Shown here: one piece after another, positions 29,237 to 41,533 of the stretch
How positions within the stretch are numbered: the stretch's first letter is position 1
Layout of the letters: the number at the start of each line of letters is the position of its first letter
Source of the DNA: Paraburkholderia sp. ZP32-5
Lineage (GTDB): Bacteria > Pseudomonadota > Gammaproteobacteria > Burkholderiales > Burkholderiaceae
DNA: 64,000 nucleotides
Direction: 5' to 3'
Assembly (NCBI RefSeq): GCF_021390495.1
Contig: NZ_JAJEJP010000001.1
Location: 3,038,001-3,102,000 of the forward strand
Notes under the pieces: model-generated
Seen by the model: the letters and a program-made list of their open reading frames with translations, nothing else
Databases searched by the model: none
What the model was told of the DNA's origin: nothing
Made by a program: the position numbers and the translations under genes

Positions 29237-30541
29237 TCAGGGTTGAGCGAGCGCAATGAAGCGCTCGAAATAATCGGGGAACGTCTTGCCGACGCACTTC
29301 GGGTCGTTGATCCGGATCGGTACGCCGCCCAGGCTCACGAGCGAAAAGCACATCGCCATGCGGTGATCGTCGTAGGTGTCGATCGACGCATTCGGGGTCA
29401 GTTTTTCAGGCGGCGTGACGACGAGAAAGTCCTCGCCTTCCTGCACTTTCGCGCCGACCTTGCGCAGTTCGGTCGCCATCGCGGCGATCCGGTCGGTTTC
29501 CTTCACGCGCCAGCTCGCGATGTTGCGCAGCGTGGTCGTGCCGTCCGCGAACAACGCGGCGACGGCGATCGTCATGGCAGCGTCGGGAATCAGGTTGAAG
29601 TCCATGTCGATCGGATCGAGCTTGCCGTGGTCGTTACCTACGCCGCGCACTTCGATCCAGTCCTCGCCCATCTGCAGGTTCGCGCCCATGCGGATCAGCG
29701 CATCGGCAAAGCCGACATCGCCCTGAATGCTCGCGCGGCCGACGCCCTCGACCTTCAGCGGGCCACCACCGAGCGCGCCGGCCGCAAGGAAATACGATGC
29801 CGACGACGCGTCGCCCTCGACCATGATCGTTCCCGGCGACTGATAGCGCTGCCCCGCCGGCACGACGAACTGGTGCCACTCATGACGCTCGACCTTGATG
29901 CCGAAGCGCTCCATCAACTTGATCGTGATCTCGATATAAGGCTTGGAAATCAGCTCGCCTTCGACCTGCACGGTGGTCACACCGCTCGCCGTGCGCAGCA
30001 GCGGCAACGTCATCAGCAGCGAGGTCAGGAACTGGCTCGACACGTCGCCGCGCACGCGGATCGGCGCATCGACTGTGATCTGAGCGGGGCGGATCCGCAG
30101 CGGTGGATAGCCGTCGTTCTGCTCGTAGTCGATCTTCGCGCCGATCTGGCGCAAGCCGTCGACGAGGTCGCCGATCGGCCGTTCGTGCATGCGCGGCACC
30201 CCATGAATCCAGTAGTCGCCACCGTTGACAGCCAGCGCCGCGGTCAGCGGACGCACCGCCGTGCCGGCATTACCGAGAAACAGATCGGCCGTGCGCGCGG
30301 TGAACGCGCCACGCGTGCCGGTTACGACGCACGTGTCGCCGTCGCGCTTCAGACGCACGCCGAGCTTTTCGAGCGCATCGAGCATCACACGGGTGTCGTC
30401 GGAATCGAGCAGGTTCGTGATGGTCGTCTCGCCCTCGGCAAGCGCCGCGAGCAGCAACACGCGGTTCGAAATGCTCTTCGAGCCGGGCAAACGAACCGTG
30501 CCGGATGCACGGGAAAAAGGTCCGAGATCGAGGAATTCCAT
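29237..30541 (-). CDS. aroA: 3-phosphoshikimate 1-carboxyvinyltransferase (EPSP synthase)
   Basis: AroA joins phosphoenolpyruvate to shikimate 3-phosphate in the shikimate pathway. The 434-residue protein shows [20 protein letters not shown] (substrate Lys/Ser/Arg), [22 protein letters not shown], the [18 protein letters not shown] segment and [15 protein letters not shown]. The GNAGTA motif with Ala is that of class I glyphosate-sensitive enzymes. It follows tyrA by 18 nt and precedes cmk by 35 nt in one operon. Confidence 0.97.
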   Translation of the reverse strand: MEFLDLGPFSRASGTVRLPGSKSISNRVLLLAALAEGETTITNLLDSDDTRVMLDALEKLGVRLKRDGDTCVVTGTRGAFTARTADLFLGNAGTAVRPLTAALAVNGGDYWIHGVPRMHERPIGDLVDGLRQIGAKIDYEQNDGYPPLRIRPAQITVDAPIRVRGDVSSQFLTSLLMTLPLLRTASGVTTVQVEGELISKPYIEITIKLMERFGIKVERHEWHQFVVPAGQRYQSPGTIMVEGDASSASYFLAAGALGGGPLKVEGVGRASIQGDVGFADALIRMGANLQMGEDWIEVRGVGNDHGKLDPIDMDFNLIPDAAMTIAVAALFADGTTTLRNIASWRVKETDRIAAMATELRKVGAKVQEGEDFLVVTPPEKLTPNASIDTYDDHRMAMCFSLVSLGGVPIRINDPKCVGKTFPDYFERFIALAQP

Positions 30542-30559
30542 GATGAGTCCAGTTTCCGG

Positions 30560-31504
30560 TTATTTCGGCGCGCCGCCGCTGGCACCGTCAGCAGCGCGCT
30601 GCTCCTGCCATTGGCTGCGCGCGGTGCGCGAGCGGACGAACACAGCTTCGAGCGCGGCGCCGTCGGCGGCTTCTATCGCCGCGCGCAGGCGCGCGAGCAC
30701 CGCGGTGTATGCATCGAGTTCGTCGAGCAGCGCGGCGCGGTTGGCGACGCACACATCGCGCCACATTTCCGGGCTCGACGCGGCAATGCGCGTAAAGTCG
30801 CGAAAACCGCCTGCTGCGAACGAGAATTTCAGCTCGGCGTCGGGAGAATTCAGAATCTGTTCGACGAGCGCGAACGACAATACATGCGGAAGATGACTGA
30901 CCGACGCGAACACACGGTCATGCTGCTGTGGCGCCATCTCACGCACAAGCGCGCCGGTGGCGCGCCACATCGCGGCGACGTGCTCAACCGCTTCAGGCCT
31001 GTTTTCCGGCAGCGGACACAGCACCACGTTGCGGTTCACGTAAAGGTCGGGCAACGCCGCATCGACGCCGCTCGACTCACGGCCAGCAATAGGATGGCCC
31101 GGCACGAACTGGCCGATCCGCGCACCGAGCGCCGCGCGCGCCGCGGCGACCACGTCGGACTTGGTGCTCCCCGCATCGGTGACGACCGTGTCCTCATCGA
31201 GATAAGGCGCGATGCGTTCGAGCAGCGATTGCGTCTGAGCGACCGGCGCCGCGAGCAGCACCAGATCAGCGCCCGCAAGCGCGTCGCGCAACGCGGCATC
31301 GTCGTTCAGCGCAGCCGCGCCATCGATTACGCCGAGCGCCAATGCACGCTCGCTCGACGCCGAGCTGCGCCCCACTCCGATTACCGTGCGCGTGCCGCCA
31401 ACCTCGCCGCGTTCGCGCAACGCGCGCGCGAGCGAGCCGCCGATCAGGCCGACCCCAAAAATTACCAGCTTGTCAAAAGAAAACGCGGCCACGTCGGTCA
31501 ACAA
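30560..31504 (-). CDS. tyrA: Prephenate dehydrogenase
   Basis: TyrA oxidatively decarboxylates prephenate to 4-hydroxyphenylpyruvate on the tyrosine branch. The 314-residue protein begins with the NAD(P) motif KLVIFGVGLIGGSLARAL and contains DLVLLAAPVAQTQSLL, VVTDAGSTKSDVVAAA, FVPGHPIAGRESSGVDAA and a helical dimerisation domain with FTRIAASSPEMWRDV. It has no chorismate mutase or AroA fusion, unlike some gammaproteobacterial relatives. It lies between hisC (50 nt) and aroA. Confidence 0.95.
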   Translation of the reverse strand: MLTDVAAFSFDKLVIFGVGLIGGSLARALRERGEVGGTRTVIGVGRSSASSERALALGVIDGAAALNDDAALRDALAGADLVLLAAPVAQTQSLLERIAPYLDEDTVVTDAGSTKSDVVAAARAALGARIGQFVPGHPIAGRESSGVDAALPDLYVNRNVVLCPLPENRPEAVEHVAAMWRATGALVREMAPQQHDRVFASVSHLPHVLSFALVEQILNSPDAELKFSFAAGGFRDFTRIAASSPEMWRDVCVANRAALLDELDAYTAVLARLRAAIEAADGAALEAVFVRSRTARSQWQEQRAADGASGGAPK

Positions 31505-31554
31505 AATAAGCGCGCCGCCGCAGCCGGCTGGACGCGCGGGTCAAGGGTCGAGAT

Positions 31555-32676
31555 TTACGCAGCGGCAGGCTCAGCAAGCGCCTGTTCGAGCGCCGCGAGG
31601 AACGCTTCGTTTTCCTCGGACAGGCCGATCGTGACACGCAGCCACTGCGGCAAACCGTAATTGCCGACCGGGCGCACGATCACGGCGCGCTTCAGCAACG
31701 CAAGATTCACGCGGTTGCCGGCTGCGTTGTCATCGCCCACGCGCACGAGCACGAAGTTGCCTTCGGACGGCACATATTCGAGGCCGAGTTCATCGAACGC
31801 AGCGGTCAGACGGCGATAGCCTTGTGCGTTCAGCGCCGCGCTCTTTTCGAGAAATGCGCTGTCGTTCAGCGCGGCGATCGCCGCGGCCTGCGCAAGCGTA
31901 TTCACGTTGAACGGCTGACGCAGACGGTTCAGCAGATCGGTCAATTCAGGCTGGGCGATCGCAAAACCGATGCGCAGCCCCGCAAGGCCGAACGCCTTCG
32001 AGAACGTGCGCGATACGAGCAGGTTCGGATAGCGGCGCACCCATGCGATCGAGTCATAACGCTTGTCCGCCGACAAATACTCGGTGTAGGCCTCATCGAG
32101 TACGACGGCCACGTGACGCGGCACTTTATCGAGAAACGCCTCGAGCATCGGCCCGTCGATAAACGTGCCGGTCGGATTGTTCGGATTCGCGACGAACACG
32201 AGGCGCGTATCGTCCGCGATCGCGGCCAGCATCGCGTCGAGGTCGTGCCCGTAACGCACGGCCGGCACGGCGATCGCGCGCGCACCGACGCCTTGCGTCG
32301 CGAGCGGATAGACCGCGAACGAATATTGAGAGAACACCACCGACTGCCCCTTCTCGACGAAGGCATGCGCGGCGAGTTCGAGGATGTCGTTGCTGCCGTT
32401 GCCTAGCGTGATCCACTCGGCCGGCACGCCGTAGCGCGCGCTCAACGCGGCTTTCAGCTCGAAACCGTTCGCATCGGGATAGCGGCCGAGATCGGCAAGC
32501 GCCTGCGCCATCGCGCGCTGCGCCGATTCCGGCATGCCGAGCGGGTTCTCGTTCGATGCCAGCTTGACGATGCTCGCCTCGTCGAGGCCGAACTCGCGAG
32601 CCACTTCCGAAATCGGCTTGCCGGCGACATACGGGGCGATGGCTCGCACATAGGAAGGGCCGAAAGACGCTGTCAT
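31555..32676 (-). CDS. hisC: Histidinol-phosphate/aromatic aminotransferase
   Basis: This PLP aminotransferase (373 residues) has the HisC motifs LASNENPLGMPESAQRAM, ITLGNGSNDILEL, VFVANPNNPTGTFI, VVLDEAYTEYL and the PLP-Lys in SRTFSKAFGLAGLRIGFAI. HisC-fold enzymes often also transaminate phenylpyruvate and hydroxyphenylpyruvate. Its position between pheA and tyrA, not in a his operon, suggests it performs the last step of tyrosine and phenylalanine synthesis here; that is inference from context. Confidence 0.93.
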   Translation of the reverse strand: MTASFGPSYVRAIAPYVAGKPISEVAREFGLDEASIVKLASNENPLGMPESAQRAMAQALADLGRYPDANGFELKAALSARYGVPAEWITLGNGSNDILELAAHAFVEKGQSVVFSQYSFAVYPLATQGVGARAIAVPAVRYGHDLDAMLAAIADDTRLVFVANPNNPTGTFIDGPMLEAFLDKVPRHVAVVLDEAYTEYLSADKRYDSIAWVRRYPNLLVSRTFSKAFGLAGLRIGFAIAQPELTDLLNRLRQPFNVNTLAQAAAIAALNDSAFLEKSAALNAQGYRRLTAAFDELGLEYVPSEGNFVLVRVGDDNAAGNRVNLALLKRAVIVRPVGNYGLPQWLRVTIGLSEENEAFLAALEQALAEPAAA

Positions 32677-32771
32677 GAAAATCTCCGAACGACGATCAAG
32701 ATTGGAAATACATGGAATATGCAGCCGGGCAGCGCACTGGACGCCGCCCGAACTTCACCGCTGACACGCTG

Positions 32772-33851
32772 TTAGCGGGCGCGCGGGTACGAGCCGAGTA
32801 TCTTCAGGAACGCGGCCTTTTCGCCAAGACCGGCAAGCGCGGCAGCCACGGCCGCGTCATCGCGATGGCCTTCGACGTCGATATAGAAGTAGTACTCCCA
32901 CGTGCCGACGCGCGCCGGACGCGATTCGAAACGCGTCATCGACACACCGTGACGCGCGAGCGGCTCCAGCAGCTTGACCATCGCGCCCGGCTCGTTCGCC
33001 ACCGACACGATCAGCGAAGTCTGGTCGTAACCGCTCGGGCCAGTCGGCTGCTTGCCGATCATCACGAAGCGCGTGCGGTTGTGCGGATCGTCCTGGATCA
33101 GCGCGTTGGTGACCTGCAGGCCGTAGTGGATCGCCGCGCGATCGCCGGCGATCGCCGCGACGGTCGGATCTTCGGCAGCCATCCGCGCGGCTTCCGCATT
33201 GCTCGACACCGCCTGACGCTGCAGATGCGGCGCGTTCGTCGACAGCCAGCGCTGGCACTGCGCGAGCGCCTGCGCATGCGCGCACACGCGGGTGACGCCG
33301 GCAAGGCCGTTCTGCGTGAGCAGGTTGTGATGAATCGGCAAAGCCAGCTCGCCGCCGATAATCAGCTGCGTTTGCAGCAGCAGATCCAGCGTGCGCGACA
33401 CCGCGCCTTCCGCTGAATTCTCGACCGGCACGACGCCGTAATCGGCGGCGCCTGCCTCGACCGAACGGAACACCTCGTCGATCGACGGGCACGGCAATCC
33501 TTCGATCGACTGACCGAAGTATTCGTGCATCGCCTGTTCGCTATAGGTGCCGATCGGCCCCAGATAGGCTGCCTTGATGGTCTTCTCGAGCGCGCGGCTC
33601 GCGGCCATGATCTCGCGCCAGATCGCGTCGATGTGTTCGCTCGCGAGCGGCCCTTCGCTCATTTCCTGCAAACGCGCGATCACCTGCTGCTCGCGCTCGG
33701 GCCGGAACACCGGCGCGTTGAAATGTTTCTTGACCTCGCCCACTTCGAGCGCGACCGACGCGCGCTGATTGAGGAGCGCGATCAGTTGCGCGTCGAGCGC
33801 GTCGATGCGGTCGCGCAGAGGTTTGAGTCGGGTATTGAGTTCGTCGTCCAT
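32772..33851 (-). CDS. pheA: Bifunctional chorismate mutase/prephenate dehydratase (P-protein)
   Basis: PheA converts chorismate to prephenate and then to phenylpyruvate. The 359-residue protein has an AroQ-type mutase domain at about 1-90 (LRDRIDALDAQLIALLNQRA), a dehydratase domain (YLGPIGTYSEQAMHEYFG, VVPVENSAEGAVSRTLDLL, and NRTRFVMIG with the catalytic TRF) and a C-terminal ACT domain with the ESRP phenylalanine-sensing motif (MTRFESRPARVGTWEYYFY). Feedback inhibition by phenylalanine is expected. It follows serC by 63 nt. Confidence 0.97.
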   Translation of the reverse strand: MDDELNTRLKPLRDRIDALDAQLIALLNQRASVALEVGEVKKHFNAPVFRPEREQQVIARLQEMSEGPLASEHIDAIWREIMAASRALEKTIKAAYLGPIGTYSEQAMHEYFGQSIEGLPCPSIDEVFRSVEAGAADYGVVPVENSAEGAVSRTLDLLLQTQLIIGGELALPIHHNLLTQNGLAGVTRVCAHAQALAQCQRWLSTNAPHLQRQAVSSNAEAARMAAEDPTVAAIAGDRAAIHYGLQVTNALIQDDPHNRTRFVMIGKQPTGPSGYDQTSLIVSVANEPGAMVKLLEPLARHGVSMTRFESRPARVGTWEYYFYIDVEGHRDDAAVAAALAGLGEKAAFLKILGSYPRAR

Positions 33852-33914
33852 GCGTGAAAACGGCCCTGCCGGGTAGCTGCTGGAAAAGATGCGCGCGCCT
33901 GCGAGTCGACCGAC

Positions 33915-34997
33915 TCAGGCGCTGCGCTGCTCGAATTCCTTCATGTATTCGACAAGCGCTTTGACGCCTTCGAGCGGGACGGCGTTGTAAATCGACGCCC
34001 GCATGCCGCCGACGGACTTGTGGCCCTTTAGCTGCACCAATCCCCGCGCTTTCGCGCCGGACAGGAAATCTTCATTGCGCGACTCGTCGGCGAGGAAAAA
34101 CGGCACGTTCATCCGCGAACGCGAGCCACGCTCGACCTTGTTCAGATAGAAGCTGCTCGCGTCGATCGTGTCGTACAGCAATTTCGACTTTTCGAGGTTG
34201 CGCGCTTCCATCGCCGCGAGGCCGCCCTGCTTCTTCAACCACTTGAACACGAGCCCGGCGATATAGATCGCGTAGGTGGGCGGCGTGTTGTACATCGAAT
34301 TGTTCTCAGCGACGGTCTTCCATTCGAAAGCCGACGGACAGATCGGCATCGCGCGCTCCAGCATGTCTTCGCGCACGATCACGACCGTCACGCCGGCCAT
34401 GCCGATATTCTTCTGCGCACCGCCGAACAGCACGCCGTATTTGGCGATATCCATCGGGCGCGACAGGATGTGCGACGACGCGTCCGCGACGAGCGGAATA
34501 TCGCCGAGATCGGGAATTTCGAAGGTTTCGACGCCGTGGATGGTTTCGTTCGTGCACAGATGTACGTAGGCGGGATCGTCCGACAATTGCCATTCCGCGC
34601 GCGCCGGCGCACGCGTGAAGCCTTCCGCGGTCTGGCCGGTCGCGGCCAGATGCACGCTGCCGTATTTCTGCGCTTCCTTGAACGATTTTTGCGACCACGA
34701 ACCGGTGACGACGAAATCCGCGCGCGGCTTTGCGCCAAGCAGATTCATCGGCACGATTGCATTCTCGCCGAGCCCGCCGCCCTGCAGAAACAGAATGCGG
34801 TGGCTCGCGGGCACCTGCAGCAGTTCGCGCAGATCGGTCAGCGCTTCCTCGTGGATCGACATGAACTCCTTGCCGCGATGACTCATTTCCATCACGCTCA
34901 TGCCGCTGCCGCGCCAGTTCAGCATTTCGTCGGCTGCCTGACGCAGCACTTCTTCGGGCATGGCCGCCGGGCCGGCGGAGAAATTAAAGACGCGCAT
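33915..34997 (-). CDS. serC: Phosphoserine aminotransferase
   Basis: SerC makes phosphoserine from 3-phosphohydroxypyruvate and also acts in PLP synthesis. The 360-residue protein begins [20 protein letters not shown] and has [41 protein letters not shown], the PLP-Lys in [19 protein letters not shown] and [17 protein letters not shown]. It is the first gene of the serC-pheA-hisC-tyrA-aroA-cmk run, as in many Betaproteobacteria. Confidence 0.97.
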   Translation of the reverse strand: MRVFNFSAGPAAMPEEVLRQAADEMLNWRGSGMSVMEMSHRGKEFMSIHEEALTDLRELLQVPASHRILFLQGGGLGENAIVPMNLLGAKPRADFVVTGSWSQKSFKEAQKYGSVHLAATGQTAEGFTRAPARAEWQLSDDPAYVHLCTNETIHGVETFEIPDLGDIPLVADASSHILSRPMDIAKYGVLFGGAQKNIGMAGVTVVIVREDMLERAMPICPSAFEWKTVAENNSMYNTPPTYAIYIAGLVFKWLKKQGGLAAMEARNLEKSKLLYDTIDASSFYLNKVERGSRSRMNVPFFLADESRNEDFLSGAKARGLVQLKGHKSVGGMRASIYNAVPLEGVKALVEYMKEFEQRSA

Positions 34998-35223
34998 GTG
35001 GGGTCCTGGAAGCGGGCGCGAAAAAGGGGATCGCGCAAAAATCGGTGAAAAGATCCGCGGAACTGCTCGCCGAAAACAAAATGGCCGTCTGCGCGTGTGC
35101 GCAAACGACCATTATGGCATTGTCGCCGTCAACCCGCCACGCCGTATGGCTCAGCAGGTACGCCTTCCGGGACGGGCCAGGAAAGCGGCTGACGCCAAAC
35201 CCGGCGCAGCCTTGCGAATGGAA

Positions 35224-35835
35224 TTACTTCGCGGCAGCCGGCTTGACCGATGCGACTTCCTTGTCGGCCTGAGCACGCGTTGCCTTGATCGATTCCGGCA
35301 TGTACTTCTGCATCAGACCGTTCACGACGTCGCGGCCAACCTGGTCTTGCACCTGGATGAACTTGCGGCCGGTCGGGCTCTTGTAGAACGTCGTCAGATC
35401 CTTGATTTCCGACGTGCTGTAGTACTTCGCGTACGCGTCGTACTGAGCCTGCATTGCGTCCTGACGGAATGCGTCGGTTGCAAACACCTGGCCTGCGCTG
35501 TCAACCAGCTTCGGCACTGCGTTTTGCTGCAACGACGGGACGGCAGCCTGCTTTTGCTTGTCCGACATCGTCTTGTTTTCGCTCAGCGCGTCCGACAGGA
35601 TCGCCGGCACGAGCTGCTTGGCCTGCATCTGCGCGCTGTTGCCGATCGCGCCGACCAGCTTCTGTGCGTCGATGGCGTCGAGCAGGTCCTTGATCGCAGC
35701 CTGCTTGGCCGGGTCAACCGGTGCTGCTGCGGCAGCCGGAGCAGCCGGCGCCTGGTTTTGCAGCGCTTGAGCCATAGCGAAGGTCGGCACGAGGGCAGCC
35801 AGCAACATCAGTTGTTTGAATCGTTTTTGCATCAT
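35224..35835 (-). CDS. DUF2059 domain-containing exported protein
   Basis: The 203-residue protein has a signal peptide (MMQKRFKQLMLLAALVPTFAMAQ), an Ala/Pro linker, and a DUF2059-type helical domain (about 45-185) with KDLLDAIDAQKLVGAIG and the typical AQYDAYAKYYSTSEIKDLTTFYKSPTGRKFIQ pattern. It is periplasmic and of unknown function. It lies between gyrA and serC on the same strand, which is a conserved spot in Burkholderia relatives. Confidence 0.85.
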   Translation of the reverse strand: MMQKRFKQLMLLAALVPTFAMAQALQNQAPAAPAAAAAPVDPAKQAAIKDLLDAIDAQKLVGAIGNSAQMQAKQLVPAILSDALSENKTMSDKQKQAAVPSLQQNAVPKLVDSAGQVFATDAFRQDAMQAQYDAYAKYYSTSEIKDLTTFYKSPTGRKFIQVQDQVGRDVVNGLMQKYMPESIKATRAQADKEVASVKPAAAK

Positions 35836-35957
35836 TACTCCCTAAGAGAAATTAACTTGAACCGCGCGCCGCGCTGGAAGGCGTATCGGCCCGATACGCG
35901 AGGCTTCGCAGCGTAGCTTCAACTTATTAACTGAGACTGAAACACCGCCGACACGAA

Positions 35958-38588
<2,631 letters not shown>

Positions 38589-38609
38589 TATCCGTATCTT
38601 TTACATGCC

Positions 38610-38633
38610 AAGGCGACGGATGACCGTCGCCTT
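38610..38633 (-). promoter_or_regulatory. Perfect 10-bp hairpin in the gyrA leader
   Basis: AAGGCGACGG and CCGTCGCCTT (10 bp, 4-nt loop) lie about 21-45 nt upstream of the gyrA ATG. No U-tract follows, so it is more likely an mRNA structure affecting stability or translation than a terminator. Confidence 0.45.
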
Positions 38634-38940
38634 CGTGTAAGCATTGCAGACGCAACGCATCACGCGATTCTAACATGGGCGGCATTTGCCCCCGACGACG
38701 GTACGTATACATATTAGAGGGGCGCGCGCGAGCCCCGTCTCGGCACCCCATTTTTTCCGACGACCGGGCTCGATTCGTGCATACCGCGATTCGCCGCTCA
38801 GCCAGAGCTGGCGGACCTGCCAGGCGAATTCGGTTGTTGCGCAAGCACCACAATTGGAGGGGGATTTGATGGGGGACAGATTTTTTTTTCGTCGGAAGGG
38901 AACGATATGGCAAAATGCCAACGCACAAAGAGTCAGACAC

Positions 38941-38995
38941 TGCTCGAAGTCTATACAAACGGTTTTTGTTCCGCACCAATGTTATACTTCGAGCA
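38941..38995 (+). promoter_or_regulatory. ompA-like promoter bracketed by a 10-bp inverted repeat
   Basis: A -10 box TATACT (38983-38988) lies about 75 nt before the start codon. TGCTCGAAGT (38941-38950) and ACTTCGAGCA (38986-38995) are exact inverse complements; the second overlaps the -10 box, so a bound dimeric or looping protein would block it. The -35 is weak. Confidence 0.45.
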
Positions 38996-39064
38996 ATGTA
39001 TGACTTGTCTTCGTCAACAGGCTCGCAGTAAACCTGCGGTAATCTCAATTTCGAGAGGAGAAAT

Positions 39065-39712
39065 ATGAATAAACTTTCAAAGCTCGCGTTCATTGCAGCT
39101 ACCGCAGTTATGGCTGCATCCGCCATGGCACAGTCGGTGCCGGCGTCGCGACAAGCTACGAACGACAACTGGGTGAATGGTACCGGCGAATACGTGTGGA
39201 TGAACGGCACGAACGAGCTGTGCTGGCGCGATGCATTCTGGACGCCGGCCACCGCCAACGCAAAGTGCGACGGCGCGCTGGTTGCTCAGGCTCCGACCCC
39301 GCCGGCTCCGGTTGCTCCGGCACCGGCTATCACCAGCCAAAAGATTACGTATCAAGCTGACGCGCTGTTCGACTTCGACAAGGCAATCCTGAAGCCGGCT
39401 GGTAAGGAACGCCTGGGCGAACTGGCAGCGAAGATTCAAGGCATCAACCTCGAAGTCGTCGTTGCAACGGGCCACACCGACCGCATCGGTACGGACGCGT
39501 ACAACGACCGTCTGTCGCTGCGCCGCGCTCAAGCTGTTAAGGCGTTCCTGGTCAGCAAGGGCGTCGAAGCCAACCGTATCTACACGGAAGGCAAGGGCAA
39601 ACGCAACCCGGTTACCACCGGTTGCAACCAGAAGAACCACAAGCAACTCATCGCCTGCCTCGCACCGGACCGCCGCGTGGAAGTCGAAGTTGTCGGTACG
39701 CCGAAGCAGTAA
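39065..39712 (+). CDS. OmpA-family outer-membrane/peptidoglycan-binding protein
   Basis: The 215-residue protein has a signal peptide (MNKLSKLAFIAATAVMAASAMAQ), a short N-terminal region with WVNGTGEYVWMNGTNELCWRD and an Ala/Pro hinge (about 82-98), then an OmpA C-terminal domain: DALFDFDKAILKPAGKERL, VVATGHTDRIGTDAYNDRLSLRRAQAVKAFL, with the Asp and Arg that grip diaminopimelate. It lacks an eight-stranded barrel, so it is a small periplasmic or tethered linker. SD GAGAGGAG sits before the ATG. Abundant OmpA-like proteins of this type are conserved beside gyrA in Burkholderia. A strong terminator follows. Confidence 0.9.
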   Translation: MNKLSKLAFIAATAVMAASAMAQSVPASRQATNDNWVNGTGEYVWMNGTNELCWRDAFWTPATANAKCDGALVAQAPTPPAPVAPAPAITSQKITYQADALFDFDKAILKPAGKERLGELAAKIQGINLEVVVATGHTDRIGTDAYNDRLSLRRAQAVKAFLVSKGVEANRIYTEGKGKRNPVTTGCNQKNHKQLIACLAPDRRVEVEVVGTPKQ

Positions 39713-39734
39713 GCTGCAAATTACCGCAGTATCG

Positions 39735-39762
39735 AAAGCCCCGCTCTGGCGGGGCTTTTTTT
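39735..39762 (+). terminator. Intrinsic terminator after the OmpA-family gene
   Basis: AAAGCCCCGC and GCGGGGCTTT pair around TCTG and are followed by TTTTTTATG. Confidence 0.9.
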
Positions 39763-39956
39763 ATGCTCGGACGCCGCGCGCGGTGCGTAATACCTGACGC
39801 GAGCCGCTCACCTGGTCGGCAATGCCCTCGGGCGGTGAACTTTCGCAGCTACCGCCAATCCGAGCGCGGCACTTTTGCCGCCCCGTCTCTCGCCCTATAT
39901 ACTCAGGGTTTATCCTCGAGCGTCCGCTCACCGCCCTCATCGAGGCAGCATTCGCC

Positions 39957-40655
39957 ATGACCAACGCCGATCCCCACGAACTACAGAAATTCAGCGACCT
40001 CGCGCATCGGTGGTGGGACCCGAACGCCGAATTCAAGCCGCTGCACGAACTCAACCCGATCCGCCTGAACTGGATCGATACTCACGCGCATCTCGCGGGC
40101 AAAAAGGTGCTGGATATCGGCTGCGGCGGCGGCATTCTGTCGGAATCGATGGCGAGTCTCGGTGCCCACGTGAAGGGCATCGACCTGTCGACGCAAGCGC
40201 TCGGCGTCGCGGATCTTCACAGCCTGGAAAGCGGTGTAACCGTCGATTACGAGGAAATTGCCGCCGAGGCGCTCGCGGCCCGCGAACCGGGCACTTACGA
40301 CGTGGTGACCTGCATGGAAATGCTCGAGCACGTGCCCGAGCCGGCCGCGATCGTCGAAGCCTGCAAGACCCTCGTGAAGCCGGGCGGCTGGGTGTTCTTC
40401 TCTACGCTGAACCGCAATATGAAGTCGTATCTGTTCGCGGTGATCGGCGCCGAATATATCGCGCGCATGCTGCCGAAGGGCACGCACGACTACGCGCGCT
40501 TCATCCGCCCGTCGGAACTCGCGGGCTTCGTGCGCGCCGCCAGCCTGCGCACAGCCGACATCAAGGGCATCGTCTACAACCCGCTTAGCAAGCACTTCAT
40601 GCTGTCGTCCGACACGAGCGTCAATTACATGCTCGCCTGCCGCCGCGACGTCTGA
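39957..40655 (+). CDS. ubiG: Ubiquinone biosynthesis O-methyltransferase
   Basis: UbiG performs both O-methylations of ubiquinone synthesis. From ATG 39957 the 232-residue protein reads [20 protein letters not shown], with [22 protein letters not shown] motif [31 protein letters not shown] and [21 protein letters not shown], all diagnostic of UbiG. Upstream frames lack similarity. It lies 40 nt before gph, a frequent ubiG-gph operon. Confidence 0.97.
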   Translation: MTNADPHELQKFSDLAHRWWDPNAEFKPLHELNPIRLNWIDTHAHLAGKKVLDIGCGGGILSESMASLGAHVKGIDLSTQALGVADLHSLESGVTVDYEEIAAEALAAREPGTYDVVTCMEMLEHVPEPAAIVEACKTLVKPGGWVFFSTLNRNMKSYLFAVIGAEYIARMLPKGTHDYARFIRPSELAGFVRAASLRTADIKGIVYNPLSKHFMLSSDTSVNYMLACRRDV

Positions 40656-40695
40656 GCGTCGCCCCACTGTCTCGACACACCGCACCACACGAACA

Positions 40696-41409
40696 ATGAG
40701 CGACCCGACTCCCCTGCCCCAACGTGAAGACAACGAGGACACGCTCGGCCTGTGCCAGGCGGTGCTTTTCGACCTCGACGGGACGCTAGCCGACACCGCG
40801 CCCGATCTCGCGGCTGCCGTCAACAAAATGCGCCACGATCGTGGGCTCGAGATGGTCGCGCTGGAGAAGCTGCGCCCACTGGCCTCGGCGGGCGCGCGCG
40901 GACTGATCGGCTGCGCGTTCGGCATCGGCCCGGACCATCACGAATACGCATCGATGCGCGACGAGTTTCTCGCCAACTACGAAGCGGATCTGTGCATCGA
41001 GACCACGCTGTTCCCCGGCATCGCCGAGGTGCTCGACGAACTCGATGCGCGCGGCGTGCGCTGGGGCATCGTCACGAACAAGGTCACGCGGCTCACCGAA
41101 CCGCTCGTCGCGCAACTGGGGTTCGAGGAGCGCGCCGGCTGCGTGGTGAGCGGCGACACGACCCCGCACTCGAAGCCGCATCCCGCGCCCTTGCTGCACG
41201 CGGCACGTGAGTTGGACGTTGCGCCGGAACGTGTGGTCTATGTCGGCGACGATCTGCGAGACGTGCAGGCCGGTTTTGCCGCCGGCATGAAAACCGTCGC
41301 CGCGGCATACGGCTATTGCGGCAACGATATTCCGCCGACGCATTGGCACGCGCAGCACGTCGTTCAATCGCCAGCCGAGCTGCAGAAGCTGTTGCGCGAC
41401 ATTGCCTGA
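40696..41409 (+). CDS. gph: Phosphoglycolate phosphatase
   Basis: Gph removes phosphate from 2-phosphoglycolate formed in DNA repair or oxygenase reactions. The 237-residue HAD hydrolase shows VLFDLDGTLADTAPDLAAAVN (nucleophile Asp), a cap region with GARGLIGCAFG, GIVTNKVTRLTEPL (motif II/Lys) and VVYVGDDLRDVQAGFAAGMKTVAAAYGY (acidic motif). The first 20 residues are a short extension. It follows ubiG and precedes the tmRNA gene. Confidence 0.92.
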   Translation: MSDPTPLPQREDNEDTLGLCQAVLFDLDGTLADTAPDLAAAVNKMRHDRGLEMVALEKLRPLASAGARGLIGCAFGIGPDHHEYASMRDEFLANYEADLCIETTLFPGIAEVLDELDARGVRWGIVTNKVTRLTEPLVAQLGFEERAGCVVSGDTTPHSKPHPAPLLHAARELDVAPERVVYVGDDLRDVQAGFAAGMKTVAAAYGYCGNDIPPTHWHAQHVVQSPAELQKLLRDIA

Positions 41410-41488
41410 CGCACGCGCCTCGCACGGTTGTTTGTGAAGTCGCGGGCCTCGGCGATCGCAGGCAACACGGGACGCGACCGTCGATCTA

Positions 41489-41517
41489 TTGTAAAATTTC
41501 ACTTTGGCTCATATCTT
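41489..41517 (+). promoter_or_regulatory. Candidate promoter of ssrA
   Basis: TTGTAA (41489-41494), a 17-nt spacer and TATCTT (41512-41517) lie just upstream of the mature 5' end at 41534, leaving a short pre-tmRNA leader. Confidence 0.5.
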
Positions 41518-41533
41518 GTGAGCAACGAACCGC

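Larger units (their letters stand above)
38589..39064. other. Divergent intergenic region between gyrA and the ompA-like gene
   Basis: About 475 bp with no supported gene. It contains the gyrA leader hairpin (38610-38633), a TGTTAGAAT extended -10 for gyrA (ATTCTA at 38667-38672 on the plus strand), a T-run near 38880-38889, and the ompA-like promoter with its flanking inverted repeat (38941-38995). No tRNA or sRNA is recognisable by eye. Confidence 0.6.

Noticed and set aside
29243..31660. 805-codon plus-strand frame opposite aroA and tyrA
   Set aside because: Crosses two conserved genes on the other strand and reads as low-complexity Arg/Gln/His sequence; a GC-skew artefact.
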